Source: Megalonaias nervosa
Taxonomy: Eukaryota; Mollusca; Bivalvia; Unionida; Unionidae
DNA: 64,000 nucleotides
Reading direction: 5' to 3'
NCBI GenBank assembly: GCA_016617855.1
Contig: JAECUM010003301.1
Span: 1-64,000, forward strand
The position numbers were made by a program, and so were the translations under genes. The notes under the pieces are model-generated. The model saw nothing but the letters and a program-made list of their open reading frames with translations. It searched no databases and was not told the DNA's origin. How positions within the stretch are numbered: the first letter of the stretch is position 1; each line of letters starts with the position of its first letter. Below, in pieces: positions 28,301 to 43,300 of the stretch.

Positions 28301-31300
28301 AATATTATCAGATAATGTCTGTGCATGTGTGTTTAAGAGTGCACAAATTAAGAAACTTATTTGTTTTTTAAACATTTAACAAACAACAGTCCCTCAAAGG
28401 ATCCAATGCTCTACTGGATAAAAGGAATTTCCAGAATTCAAGATAAGACCATTTCTTCCTTTTAAATACAGTCTCCAATATTCTTCAACAAGAATAAAAA
28501 GGTTTTCAAATTTGCTGCTGTGGTGGACGTTTTGGATGTCAGCTTGGCACCATTTTCATTTAGAACAAAGCCGACATCATTAGAAGTCTTTTGATGACCC
28601 AATGTCATAGTAATCATCCAATTAAGGGGATCTGTGACAACAATATTTTTAAGAAAGTCATCACTGCAACAATATTTTTATGCATGACTGGCACCATTTT
28701 CATTTAGGACCAACTCAGTGTCATAAAAAGTCTACTGGTGAAAACCCCATATTGATAGAGCCACCCATTTGGAAAAGAATCGAGATAACAATATTTTTAT
28801 GATAGCCACCATGGTGGCCATAATGTGGGTTATTCATTTTTACCAAGGGCCAGCTATATAACAATATGAACTCTTCCGATGAAGTGTAGCAAAAACAAGA
28901 TTTTCAAGATTGCCACATACTCAGATCAGCACCATTTTCATTCAGGATCAACAAAATAGTATGCTTTTTAGTAACAAAAAACATGATTATACGACCATTC
29001 ATTCAGCAGAAGCAGTGATAAGATTTTCAAACTGGCCACTGTGGAACCATATTAGAAATCACATTTGAACAATTTTCATTTTGGATAAGTAGACATCATA
29101 AGAAGTCTTTCGGTGAAAAAAAAAACAATGTCAATATGACTTTCCATTTTTCTGGAATAGTGACAAGACGACCATTGCGATGGACACAATGGACCTCATG
29201 TAGGCACCATTTTCATTTAGGATCAACTAGACATCATAACAGGTCTTTTGGTGAAAACCCCATGTGAATACAACTTAAAGTTCAGGAGTAGCAAAAACAA
29301 AATTTTCAAGACGTCTGCTGTAATGACCGTAATGGATTTCAGATTGGTTCCATTTTCATTTCTGTCCAACCTGACATCATCAGAAGACTATCTGTGAAAA
29401 CCTTGTGTTGATACTACCATCAACTGAGGAGCAGTGACAAGATTTCAAGATGAACACTGTGTTGCAGCCACAATGGATGTCAGATTGGCACAATTTTCAT
29501 TTAAAATAATCTAAATATTTAAAGATTTAAAATGAACAAGAAGTCTTTGGCGAAAACCTCACGTCAATATGACTTTCTCCTCAGGTGGAACTGTGACAAG
29601 ATTTTCAAGATGGGTGCCATGGTATCCCTACTAGATGTCTGATCAGCACAATTTTATACAAGACCTGCTCAACATGAAGTCTTTTAGTTAAAGCCCCATA
29701 CTGATATGATGATCCATGTTGGAGTAGTGATAACAAGATTTTCAAGATGGCCACAATAATTTTGGATGTCCGATCGTCACAATTCTCATTTACGTCCAAT
29801 CTGACAGCAGAAGAAGTCTTTTAGTGACATGACAATGGAGGACTAGTGTTAACAAAAATTTCAGAATGGCCACTGTCAGCCATACTGGATTTCCATAAAG
29901 AACCATTTTCAGTTAGGATCAACCAGACATCACAACAAATCTGGTAAAAAGGCTCATGTTGATATGACTTTCCATTTAGGAGGAGAAGCAATAACAATAT
30001 TTTCAAGATGGCAGCCATAGTGGCTATACTGAACATCAGATCAGCACTATTTTCATCTGGGGCAAACCAGGCATCACAAAAATCTTTAGTGAAAACCATA
30101 TGGTAAAATGACCATTCATTGAAAAGGAGCTGCAATTACAAGATTTGCATGATTGCAGTTATACCAAGGTATTTCTGCATGGTTTGTTGATATTTCAGGA
30201 CAATAAAGCAACCCCACACACCTCTTGATATACAATGCAATGGAAACAGAACAACAACATTACAACCATGATGTGACCAGCACGGAGCCCAGACATTAAC
30301 AAAACAGATATTTAGAGAAAGTTCTGAAAGAGTAATCAACATTCATTCATAGCAAGACCTCATCACTGTTGTCAGTGACATCTGGGCATCTTTCATACAG
30401 GTCTTCATACGAGTTCTATATGCATCACCACAATTACATTTAGGCTAATTAATGCATGCAACTGAGGAAAGGAATACACTATTTATTATAGAGGAATTAT
30501 TCTTAAGGTGCTTAATCTTGAGGTACTACATGTGGCAACAATTTTGTGGAAATATTTTTGACCCAAGAATATATAATATGGTCTTTACACATATAAATTA
30601 ATACAACTGCACATTTCTTTATAGAACTGCTTGTCTAGCACAGATGTTGTGTACTATTATGTTGAAAACGAACCTATCTTCTGCCCATTCCACTGTAGGA
30701 TCATCCATTTTATTTATCACTACTATTAAGTGTTTCACACCAGATGTCTTGACCAACATGGCATGTTCACGTGTCTGTCCACCTCTCTCAAAACCTGTCT
30801 CAAACTCTCCTCGTCTTGCTGATATTACCTACAGTAGGGTAAACAAAGTTATTAATTACATGCTATAAACCAATTCAGTGAATTTTTGCCCACTGCCTAT
30901 TATGTTGAGGTCATAAAAATGTATGATGATGAAATCTAACTTCTGTAAAAAAGCTGTGGAGATACCGTATAGAAATGGAACTTTACAAAGTTTAATGGGT
31001 TAATCTCTTAGAACAATGGAGCAAAAATGCAGAAAATGGAGGGGAAAAATGTACTTTGACCATTAAGACAAAATCCTGAATATGATACACAAGATGCCAT
31101 TAGAGAGAAACATATAAACTTTAAAGAGCTTTAAAGATCAGAATCTGAAATCATAAAATACAGACATGTGACCTTGACCCTGAAGACAGGATTCCACCTG
31201 TGGAATGCCATACATCTTCTGGTGACAAAATACAAGTATACAAAATTTCATAAATTTATCCCACACTTTTCACAAGTTATAGAGCTGATAGGAAATGAAA

Positions 31301-34300
31301 CCTAAAACAGCATTAACAGTATGGTATGCAACAAAGCTGCTAGTGATGACAAACAAGTAGATACAAGTTTCATAGCTTAATTTCCAACCACTCTTTAAAA
31401 AAATGTACAACAGAGAAAATTAACTACCTGTGACTTTGACCATAAACTCAGGAACCCAAATGTGGGATGCAACACAACTTCTTGTGATAACATAAAGGAT
31501 ATAAAGTTTTATCCTTTAATTGCAAAGAGTTTTAAAGTTAAAGTGATTAAAGAAAATTGTAATGGAAAATTTAAAATAATTACCTATGATCTTAACTTTG
31601 AAGATAAGATCCCCAATGTGACATCTGACAGCTTATTACAATCATGTATAATTATTTCACCAAGTTTCAATCCTTATTCTCGAATGGTTATAAAAAAAAT
31701 GGATACAAGTTGAATGGAAAACATAAAATATTAAATTGTGACCTTGACTTTGAAGACAGGACCCCAAATGTGGAACAGGACACACTTTCTAATGACAATA
31801 ATCCCAAAATGGCTTTAAAGCATGAAGGAAAGTGTGGTGGAAAACTTGAAAATATTGAGCTGTGACTCTGACTTGAAGAAAAGACCTCAAATGTGGTACA
31901 TGCCACACCTTATAATGATTAGGTATATGTATAACAAGTTTTATCCCTTAAACTCAAATAACGTAACAAATTTAGGAAAGGAAAGTATGGCAAAATAATC
32001 TGAGATATTGACCTATTACCTTGACCTTGAATATAAACCCTCTACCCCTCCCTGTGCAAGGCTGCACATTTTTATGATCTATAAGCATACCAAGTTTAAT
32101 TCCTTAATCTCGCTGGCATGGAAGTTTTTGACAGCAGAATGGATAATGGATAAATGCAAAGCCCAAGTAAGCCTGATATCACCCATATGGCTTTATAACA
32201 GTTGCCCAATTCACTATGCAGGTTTATGTAGGATAAAATTATAACCTTTGTAAACATATCTCCCAAATTTTATATAATGATGATTGTACCAACCAAAGTG
32301 TGATTACATTTATTTCCCAAGATAAACGCATAATTAATATACATAGCTTTTTGCTTATAATCAACTTCTTGCTCATAATAAAATTCATCCACGATTGTGA
32401 AAATATAAACCTTTTTACCACGTTTTATCAAAATTAGATGAGAAATTTAGTTTCTATACCTATGGAGGTAACAAGCTCAGCCAATCTGATTATCTCATTA
32501 CTATGTGCAAATCTCTCTTATTATACAACCTGTTAAAAACGATGATAAAAGTCTATTTACCAACCTGAAGCAAAATCTGACTGAACTTTGGTCAACAGGC
32601 TGCTATCAAACTCAGCCAATAAGATACAAAATTACCTATTGCTCACAATCAAACCCACCCAACGCCTCAACAATATAAGATTATTTAACAAGTTTTATCA
32701 AAATCTGATCAGAAATCTAGCTGTTAGATTGTTGACAAGCCCAGTCATTCAAAAGCAAGATCCTATCATTAATATGGACCTTGCTCATAAGGCCAAAACA
32801 AAAATTATGTGTATTTCCTGATTTTAAAAATGGGTAGGTAGGTAGGTAGGTAGGTAGTTTTTTTTATTTTTTATAAAAAACAAAATATATAATACAATGA
32901 TTAGTGTATATAATGTATTAAGCACTAAAAGTACTGGGCTAAACCAGCTCACTTAGATGCGCAAATCAATTATGGGAATTTTTTAATTTTTGAAATTTTT
33001 TTTCACCCTAGGGGAACAAGGGTTGGCAGACTGGAAACACATTTGTTTCTGTTGGCCTAATCACACTCAAAGGAAATCATTATGATATAACCCTATTTGC
33101 AAAAATAGTCACAAAAGAGGGGGGAAAAAAAATCAGCTAATCAGATTCAAGAGCACCTCATATATATGCACAAGTCTCACACATAGTAAGACACAGCAAC
33201 ATCTTGATAATATTGTCTTTTTTCCTTAAGTTTGATTCCAATCAGTTCAGAAACACTCTCTCTTAACCACAATGAAACTCAGCCATTCAAATGCAAGATA
33301 ATCAGAGTAATATGCACAGAACTTGTAATACAACTCATGGGACATCTTGAATGATATAAGCCTATCTATGAAGTCTGATTAAAACAAAATCAGACACTGA
33401 CTCACTAAAGTATAGATAGGCTCAGTCAGTTCATGCATGATCAGCTTACTAACACTGGATATTGTTCACAATTGTACCCATCAGAAATCTTGATGACTTG
33501 AGTCTTTTTACCAAGCAGGATCAAAATCAGAATAAAAGTACAGTCTCAAGAGCGTAACAAACTCAACTAATCAGAAACAAGATCATCTTGTCAGTGTTGC
33601 ACATTGGATCCCATTGGCAGGGGACAGTGTCCAACCGCCTCTAAATCTGGGGAATATACCATTTTAGAGGGACAAGTGAAAACAAGTTCACAATGCACTA
33701 ATAGTGCTATAAAAATGAGATAAACTTCTTTGCTGCAACAATTTTGCCACCTTAACTTTGTGGAGTGCAATTTACTATTATATTTTCCATGAACACTTAT
33801 ATTATTGCTATAACATGGTTCACGCCATTTTGAAAATACTGGGTATGGAATTTGTAAGGACTTTATACGGAAGTATGTCCTTAATTAAGGACCAAACATC
33901 AAATTTAACATAACCATGAATTAATAAGGTCAAGCTACACAAAATGGCTTGTTAAACTCACAGTAATGAAATATTCAATAACATTAATCCAAAAATACAG
34001 GTTAAAGTAGTGAATTATTAATACGCAGTACACTATTCAAACAAGTATTAGCAATAATACAAAAATGGTCTTTGAAATGATAGTCCTTGAGCAGTTGGAG
34101 CCTTCTCTCAAGCTCCCTTTCAAGCTAGTGAAACAATTTTGCTTTTTCTTCTGCACTCCTATGAAAATTCTTTGCTCTAACAATAACATCTATCTTTCCA
34201 TTTTCTGTAATTTGAAAACAAATTATCCATGTCAGAATACTGTAAGAAATTTTAATTAATATGTCAATCAATTCATTTGAATTGTCAAAGATAAAAGCAA

Positions 34301-37300
34301 CAATAAGTGATGTCAAAACCATAACTCATACAGTTACAAAAAATATATAAAAAATATCCAGGAATGCACTTCAGAACGAATTTTTATGAAAAAACTATCA
34401 CACAATAAAAACACTATACCTGAATGAAAAATCAGCTATACTTAATTTATGAAGTGTGCTGTTCAAACTGTGTTAGCCTGCGTTTCAGTTCTGTCACATT
34501 ACTTTACTGCCGATAATACTACCCTCAGAATCTGATAACAGTTTTATTTGGCAAATTTTTGAAAAGTAAAAAGATATGTACATTTTAAGTTCCAACTTAT
34601 TTCATTTTATTTGCTCAATTTCTTTTTACTGTGAAGAAAATCAGTCTGTCATTAATTTTATTTGCCCAAAACTTTAGTGTATGATATGGTCTCAGAAATC
34701 TGACTAGAAAATAAAATACACAATCATAACGATGACCAGTCACTTCATTTGTTGATATTTACCTCTTTTCAAACAACTTTAACCAATATCGCCATTCCCC
34801 CTTTCCTGGCCACAACAAGCCAGAAGAACCTACCATTTTCTCATATGCAGCAACATCAAATCAACTCTAAAGTCTAAAACACAAATATTCTCACAGTGAA
34901 GACCAAAACTCCAACTATGCAAGCCAATGACAGTTCACACGATTTAATGACCTATGATCTTGCAAATTATCTTGTGTGATTTTGCCGATTCCGTACCTCC
35001 AAACTGAAGGAGTCCACGGATTCTTTTGAGGTGTACTGACCGGTATACTGACTTCCATTACTTGTTTCCAGTGAGTTCTTTGTTTATCATTTGATAAACC
35101 AAAAATCTATTAGTAACTGTCACGATAAAGCAGATATTACCAATGTAAAAAAAATTAGAAAAATAAAAAGGACTTTTTAACTCATTTTCCTTGTTTTTTG
35201 AAGTAAGCACTTTTTCCAGCCTTAACAAGGTTTAACCCTGTATCTCATGAAAGCGCCTTCGTATGCCTCTACCCGATTGGCACGAAAGCGAGTTTCAACA
35301 CCTCTACACCATCCTCACGGAAGCGCATTTGGATGCCTGCTGTAAACAGCCATTTTGAGCACCACCTTTGGGGAAAACCCACTATTAGATACTACATTCA
35401 TTCATGTAAATGTCCATTATGCCAGATCCAGTGGTTGCTGTTTAAGATCTGCTATTTAAATTAACTGAATAAATGAGGATTCTCCACTGTCCAAAATGGA
35501 GGCCGCGGATTTTGTACAGTAATGTTTGGAGTTTGAATGACTACAAACATGACTATGAAATCTTGAATAACTTAGGTAAAGGTTCTGCTATTGATGTAGG
35601 CAACACAGAGTTTTTATAATTTATCAAATTCAGATTCAGTGGTGTAGACACTGTAGAAATGGTAAATATCCAGTATGAGAAATGACAGCAATGGTTGATC
35701 ACATGGCTACACTGGCTTGATGGTGAACAAGTTCTCTCAAAGTTTTAAACCACTTAAAAAATTCTTCCAAGAATAATATACATTATAATGATCAGATTTT
35801 ACTCTTAAATCTTTCTTCACATAATAGATGAGTACCAATAATGTACAGTGGTTAAAATTGATGTTGAATGTAACATATCCTACACTGCTGTAACAGTTAA
35901 CAGGCAGGTCTGTGTTTATGGAGTCAGACAGGTAACAGATGTTATGTTTATAGTGCACTGCACTGTGTATCTTTGGTACATGTATGTCAACTGCCTGCAA
36001 AGTCATACACTCTATGAGGTAAAGTGTTAATAAAAAGTAAGCATATTTCCAATTTGTAAGGACCAGTATGAACCATGCATAAGAGTTGTCACATGCCAAA
36101 TTAACTCGTGAAAACATTATCAGGTTAATTTGAATGACTGCATCATGGAATTTTCCATTCCAGATCTGCCATCTCATTTAATTTAGTGAACATTCATTAT
36201 CTAGCACCATTTATAATAATAATTAACTATGTTTTCAGAATAACATTTGTTCCCAAACTAATCAAAAATAAACGCGATGGTATATTTGCATAAATTAAGT
36301 TTTTTTGTCAATCTCAAAAATAAATTACATCTTCCTTGCCATAAGTGTGATTTTAACCTTGAAAATAATTACACTATAGGAAATCAAACACTTTACATTG
36401 CAACCTCAAACTTTTAATGTTTTCACTGCCAAACACATTGTTTTAAAATAGATATTCATCGCCATCTTACAGTTTTATCACAATTTTGTAACTTTGACAT
36501 TGCTAGTGCCAACAGAGACATGGGTGGACATCTACTCAGAAAAAGTTGGAAGCATTATGACCCTAGTCTTAAAATATGTAACAAAGGAAGTGATACCAAT
36601 AATGTAGCTAAAGTCAACAAATAATTTCCAGAGATTGATGTCAATTTCCGAGTTATCTAAAACAAAGCTACAAGTAATGGTGATCAAAAGGTACGATGTA
36701 TAATCTCTCAGCCTCATTCCTGCATAAAACAAACTCATTTGATGACAAGGAAAGAGGCTTTTTTTTTAAATATAAAGGACTCATGTAGTAGAACTTCTGT
36801 TAAACATGACATAGCTATTTGCTTCTGCAAGAGACTTCTATTCTCTGTACTATTTCAAAACATTAATGGAATAAAGAAAAACTGTATATACTGTAGTTTA
36901 CTTTATATACAATAAGGAAGGAATTTTGAACGAAAATATCACAACTTAACCTCATTGTGTTTCTTGGATCATATTACATGTCCAGAAGTTTTTGGTTTTG
37001 TGACCAGAAACATTTTCATTCAAAAGTTTATTTTTCTTTTGAACAATCAGTGCTAAAAGTAACATCAAAGTGGAACACCTTCTTTTGACTCACCACTGTT
37101 AACAAGAGTAGCAGCTGACTTCAGTGTAAGAATGTCACTCGTCAGCAAGTCCTTGATCACAGATTCATTAAAAATGTGACAAACAAAATAACCTTCTTCA
37201 TGAAAATCATTTTATTTTGACATGAACAGCCAATTACAGAGTGGCAGCCTTCAATACAGTAAAAAAGAATTTGCACATTTAAAAACTGTCATAATCTCAG

Positions 37301-40300
37301 ATACTCGGTTTCTAAGTTCATGGATAAAGTTACTGGACATATTTTAGCATAGCTAGCATATTCATTTTGTATTATGTCAATATAAAAGGCTATTTGTTGT
37401 TACTAAATAAATTTGCGAAATAATGTACAAATGTAGTTTTATTATTTGTACTTCATCATGTATGTGCTTTGTAATGTCTGTTGGTTGTAATTATTAGTCT
37501 TTATTTCCAAAAAATTATTATTGTTGCACGTATCTCTAACATTTCTTCAATTTGATAAATTTAATTAAGCTGGTCACTTGATATAAAGCTGTTTCAAATC
37601 TTATCTAAAGGACTAAAGCATTAAATGATAACTATTTTACATGAACATCTTACACATTTGTAATAAAATGGGGCATTTTCTTGTTTTATTTGTATACTGC
37701 TTTCAATAATTTGTTTAAAGGGATCTATTGAAATAGGAAATTAAATGGCAACTATGACAAATCAACAAGGACTTTTATGAAACACCATTTACTGAAAAAG
37801 AACATCAAAATTACCACTTGATGCAGAACAGTATATGTATGTCAGCATATGTGCAAATGCTAACTGTTGTATGTACACTGTAGCTAGGTAAATATTTCTT
37901 ATATACACTCTGTATTGGAAAGGTGCGGCAGGATGTCCAAAACACTTGTTTCTCTGTTACACATGTTGGTCTGTATGTATCCGTACCAAGGCCAAGTAAC
38001 ACAATGTTCTTACTTTATCATTTGCACTGGTAAAGGTATGAAATTTAAACCTTCCATGGTTGGGTTACTGCCTCGGGTTTCTCCCATCAATTTGAATAGT
38101 GTGTTGACAAAACTGGGCAAATGCAACAAAGTCGGTGAGAGTGCAATCAAATCAAATATGGCTCCAATAACATCCTTGATCAAGTTCCACCAAAGTGACT
38201 GAATATCCACTAGGTTTAGTGGATGCCTACCAGATGAAAAGGACTTACACCAGATGACGAGGACAGACAATATTCTTGGACACTTAAACCTTTGATTGTG
38301 TCCATGTCACTGCACTGAGTTGGCAATTCTAATCTGTAATACATGTACTGTATATATGCATGTGTATGTGTGTGTGTGCGTGTGTGCAGATGTATACATG
38401 TAGGTACGCATGCACGGAATTTAACAGCACATTACTACAATCTTGACTATACAGTGCCAAGAATGTTTCAGCATCACAAAAATGGCATACAAAACAAAGT
38501 TAACGGCAAAAGCAACATGATTAAAATCCTTTTTCTTCAGTTGTTAAACATTTTGCTGTATTTAGAAGCAGCGGCCCAGATTGGCATCATCTGTATAAAT
38601 TTAAAGCCCCTGATACTGTAAAATTTTATCAAATTCTAGCTTTTAAGAAGTCATTTTAAAATTTTTTCAATATTCAGTAATGGTGGCAATATTTGTTGTT
38701 GTTGTTGTTGTAGGGCTTAACGTCATTTTTCAGCACACGATAGGCTATACATGGTGGCCAGTATTAATGGTGGAGGAAGAACCCGGGAAAACCCCGGAAA
38801 GAACCACCGACCCACGAGAAGCTACTGGCAAGCTTTCTCACATATCTACACTGGCCGTGGCAATATTTGCAAAATTGCCAACACTAAAAGATCTCAAGAA
38901 GGAAGTCTACATTTTTCTGCAAGACCCATTTCCAGCATTGTCAATAAACTGCTTTCCCTAATGAAGCTGTTCACTTTTCTGCATAAATTACCTTTATTTT
39001 CAAGATAACCAACCGCTGAAAGATCGTTAAAAATTACTTGTACTGGTTTCCACACACATCACATGTATACCTGCAAAAGCATTATGTACTACATCATGTG
39101 AATTTGACCTATTCAAGCACTATTGTCAAATCACAACAAGATTTTCTTTTCTAAAAAGTAGGGAAATTTATTTTGTGAAACAACACCATCAATGTCGGAA
39201 CTGGACTTTTTTATGTTTTAATAGAACAATAAAATACTGATGCTGTGATTTCTCTGCAAATAATGGTGAAATATGTACTCATTGTTGAGCAAACCTCCAA
39301 GTGCCAATTTGGGAATTTTAAGTTCACTACAAACTCTGGAACTTGCCTTCCAAAATGAACTGTATATGTGAAACAAAGCATTTGATGCACCAAGTACTCC
39401 TTTCTACTGGATCCCTTGTCATTCCAATCACATATGCGAACGAGTAGGATGAATCACTAATATTAGATATTTTTTAATTATATTACTTACATAATAATGA
39501 CAACAGGGTTTGATTGGTCAGTTGAAATGAACTGACCTGACACATGACCCTGACAACTAGCTCCCACACAAGTAAGATATTCATACTTTTTACTTCTTTG
39601 TCATTATTCCATCTCCTTTATTTGTTTTCATATATAAGACATAATTAACGTGAAAATACAAAATGGTCTACTTTCAACTGATTGTAAATATACAACAAAC
39701 ACTTCTGGAAGTCAGATATCAAAACATATTTGGTACTTGATTAGGTTCTCACAGAAATGCATGCAGACACTGTTGTGACCTAAGATTGGCACTTTTTACA
39801 TTTGAATACAAGAAATCATATCACAATTATGATAATTAAAACTGAAACCGAATTAAAAGATAGAACTAAAACAAAAATTACACTTGACAAAACTTATTTA
39901 ACTGGTATTCATTTCTTAAGAAAAGTGCTGCAACCAGTAGGCATTACTGACACTTTCATGTATCGAAATTTCATCAAATATTGATACTTACAGTGTACTG
40001 AGTTTCTTTTTTTAAAAAATGTAACAAAATGTACTCAGGATTGCATCTAGGATTTGATAAATGTGGGTACTTGCCCCTCTCCAAATCTGAAAAAAAAAAG
40101 GGGGGGGCAACATAGTCATAAGGGGGGGGCCTTCCAGTATGGTGTAAAAAAAACCTCAACGTATTCAAAAAAAAGCAATAGCAAGTATAATAAGTGCATT
40201 AAATGCATATCATGTCTTCTGTATATTATAGTGTAACACTTAAAACTGGAATCAAAGTCTTATGTTTTCTAATAACAATTTCTATCTACACACTAACCAT

Positions 40301-43300
40301 TAAAGAATCAAACCATAGACTGCAATAGTGTCACTCCTCTGGCCAATCTTAAAAAACAGTGTCATGTACTTCCTGCATGTCACATGTTCAATTCTGATTG
40401 GTTACAAATTCATACTAAGAAAGATCAGAAGAGCACATATTTTCCTTTCATGGATGTGAAAAAATAATTTTTAAGGAAAAGTCCAAAGCTCAAAATGAAT
40501 TAGGGAATGTATATATACAGTTTCTATAACAGTTAACTCTTAAGTGAAACATATATACATCTGCATCCAGACTGACTGTAATTGTGACTACATTATTCTG
40601 CAAATATGATCACTATTTCCTAAATAGCCTCCTGTCCTTCCTCATCCTCCACTCTACTAATGCCTTGTTAAAGCTGAAATCTCTCAGAGGATGTCCTTCA
40701 ACTGAATTCATCGCAAGTCTGTTGAGAACCCTTTCTTCTAGACGGCTTCATCCTGCAGTTTTGGTTCGATTTTGATTGCTGAATCCTCTCTCGCAGTCAG
40801 CTGTTTGGTATGGCATAACCATGGCCACTGATGCTAATTAAAGAAGATTTGGAAATGTGTCCGCATGATGTTGATGTACAATCTGCCAGAGTCAGCACAT
40901 TTTGTCTCTAGGGTACATTTCTCTTTTAATGATAGTCTTAGCAAGAGATCGATCTGTCAAAACATGTTTTGGGTCAAACAAAGGGGGACGGATAGCTTCT
41001 TTTGATTTCTTCTCCTGACCAAAATGATCACAGAGAATTTTTATCTTGTCATAACCATACATTTCTTGTTCTTCAGAAGATAGGAATGTGAGGTTATGTA
41101 GACCGAGAACCTCATATGCTGTTGCCACCTGTGTGCTGCTCTTTGGAAATCTTGCAGCAATCTCCACCTACAAATCTGTTACAAACTTGTGGCAAAGGTT
41201 AGACACATCATCTGAAACTTTTTTTTCAATGTGCTCCTGTGTAACTTGAGTTCAACACCATTGTAAGTGATTTTAGTTTTGTCTCCATCCTTAGATTATT
41301 TCAATTTTTCAGACATACAGGTCTGGTGATAGGATTTTTCCGTGTCTGCTTTCTGTAAGGTAGAATTCAAAATATCAAGTGCTGGTGACACAGCTGCTAT
41401 ATCCAAATCAGATTTCTACAGAAGCATATTTAGCTCTGCTAAGTAAGGTATGATAGCCATCATAATATTCATGCATGCCACAAATCTAGTCTATGAGTTT
41501 ATTCAACAAGTCTTGACTCTCTTTTATCTTGTTATTCTTTCTGAAATAATTCACGAGAGCCCCCCAGCTGTGAACAATTGCATATAGTGCATCATAAAAT
41601 GCCAGCCATCTAATTGCATGCACCTCTCCGTCTTTCAGTTGAGGACTGTCCAGAACATTCTGGATTTCCTTCAATTCTGCTGTTCTGTTGGCAGATTTAT
41701 TAAAAAAATAGTACAGGTCTTCAACTGTGCCGTCAAAGGTTTCTTGAGGTACAGAATGTTTTTCAATGCATGAGAGGTACACAAATTCAATCTATGAGCC
41801 ATACAATGAATGCTGAGCAAGCGAGGACTTTTCTCCTTGAACCGTGTTGCTACACCACTTTTGTGACCTTCATCACTGATGCCCCATCAATGCCAAAACC
41901 AACAACTTTTTCAAGAGGAATCTCCTTCTTTTCCAAGAACTGGACAACTTGTTTGAAAAGAACTTCAGCATTGTGTGATTGGCCTTCCACTGACACATTA
42001 CCAAGAAAATGAGTTACAGAAACAAACATTGTTCAATGATCTAGCATAAATGACCAGCTTCTTGGTATCTGAAATGTCTGTACTCTCATTAATTAAGATC
42101 CTAATGAATGGACTACATCATACTTTCTGCACTAACTCCGATTCTATCACTGTTGCTATGCAATCCTGGAAAAAAAATAAAGCTCGATGATAAATCAAAG
42201 TATAAAAGTATTTTATTATCATTATTATTATTTTATTACTATTAATGAAGTATTTGAGAAATGTAAAACAAATATATATATATAAAAAACCTAAGTAAAA
42301 TGACCAAAATCAGATGCAAATTCTGCAAGAACCTTAACCTAAGACCATGGAGTGTCTAAGGATGTTGCCTTGTGATAATTTGGTCCTCGTTTTAAGAAAT
42401 CCCATCAAGGTGTTTAAATGCTAAAATAATATGGCACTACAGTCTCTCTCTCTGTGTTAATTAAAGTTATTCAATTATAGTAATGAAGGAAGTGATTACG
42501 CCTGTCTGCATATGACGATTTTAAAAACAAAAAACGTTGGTATTATATGCATCATTGATGGGTCCCTACATACGCACAGTTGTGATATAAGCAAATCAGT
42601 GTCAATGTTATTTGCTGCAATGATCATCAGAGCAAATAATAATATTAACTTATTTCCAAAAGCATTATATAAGTTTCAAGTGGTGGGATTTGTCTGACTA
42701 CTGTATGGTATCATGATGTCAACACCAACTCCTTACATGCTCAGGAAATTATTCAAACAACAGCAACTGTATCATCATTTCAAACACATGAAAACCTGTT
42801 ACAGTGATACTGAAATGTGACCTGTCTAGATAGGAAAGAATTTCATGACAAAAGCAACAGGTACAAATAATCCAAACTGATTAAAAATGAAAAATGTTAT
42901 CCACCATTAAACGTTGACAAAGTTATGATGACGAGCTACTGAATGCAATTTCATTGGCTGATCACGATGCTTGGTGCTATTTTTAGTAACACATGGATTC
43001 CTCAAGATATGCACTGATTGGAACCTAACTGATCATGTTTTGGTTGCTTGTTAGTATATACCATTTTTCCATCTAAATTTCAATAGAAAAAATTTAAATA
43101 AAATAAAATAACTTACCTGAAATTCTTCTGCAGAAGCCCTTGACAAATATGTTGCGTTCCTTCTACTCTCATGGTGCCAACACCAATATCCAGAAAGTCA
43201 ACAAAATCCAAACAGTGAGCCATATTTTAGAGAAGCAATATTCTCCTTCGCCAAGTAACAGGCAACTGACATAGCATGAATAGTTGATTCAGATTTCTTG

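Larger units (their letters stand above)
32240..33620 (+). repeat. Tandem array of a third ~140-bp unit
   Basis: Diverged units share AAGTTTTATCAAAATCTGAT, CAGAAATCTAG, then AACTCAGCCAATCAGA-like and AAGCAAGATC text (about 32421, 32571, 32690, 33230, 33378, 33516). The array is interrupted at 32820-33200 by a (GTAG)n run and another repeat. Confidence 0.65.

Noticed and set aside
31462..31906. Several 70-83-codon frames
   Set aside because: All lie in the GACCTTGAC-type array and show no protein motif.
35737..36177. Longest open frame in the window (146 codons, minus strand)
   Set aside because: No recognisable motif, no splice context and composition like the surrounding AT-rich intron; most likely chance.
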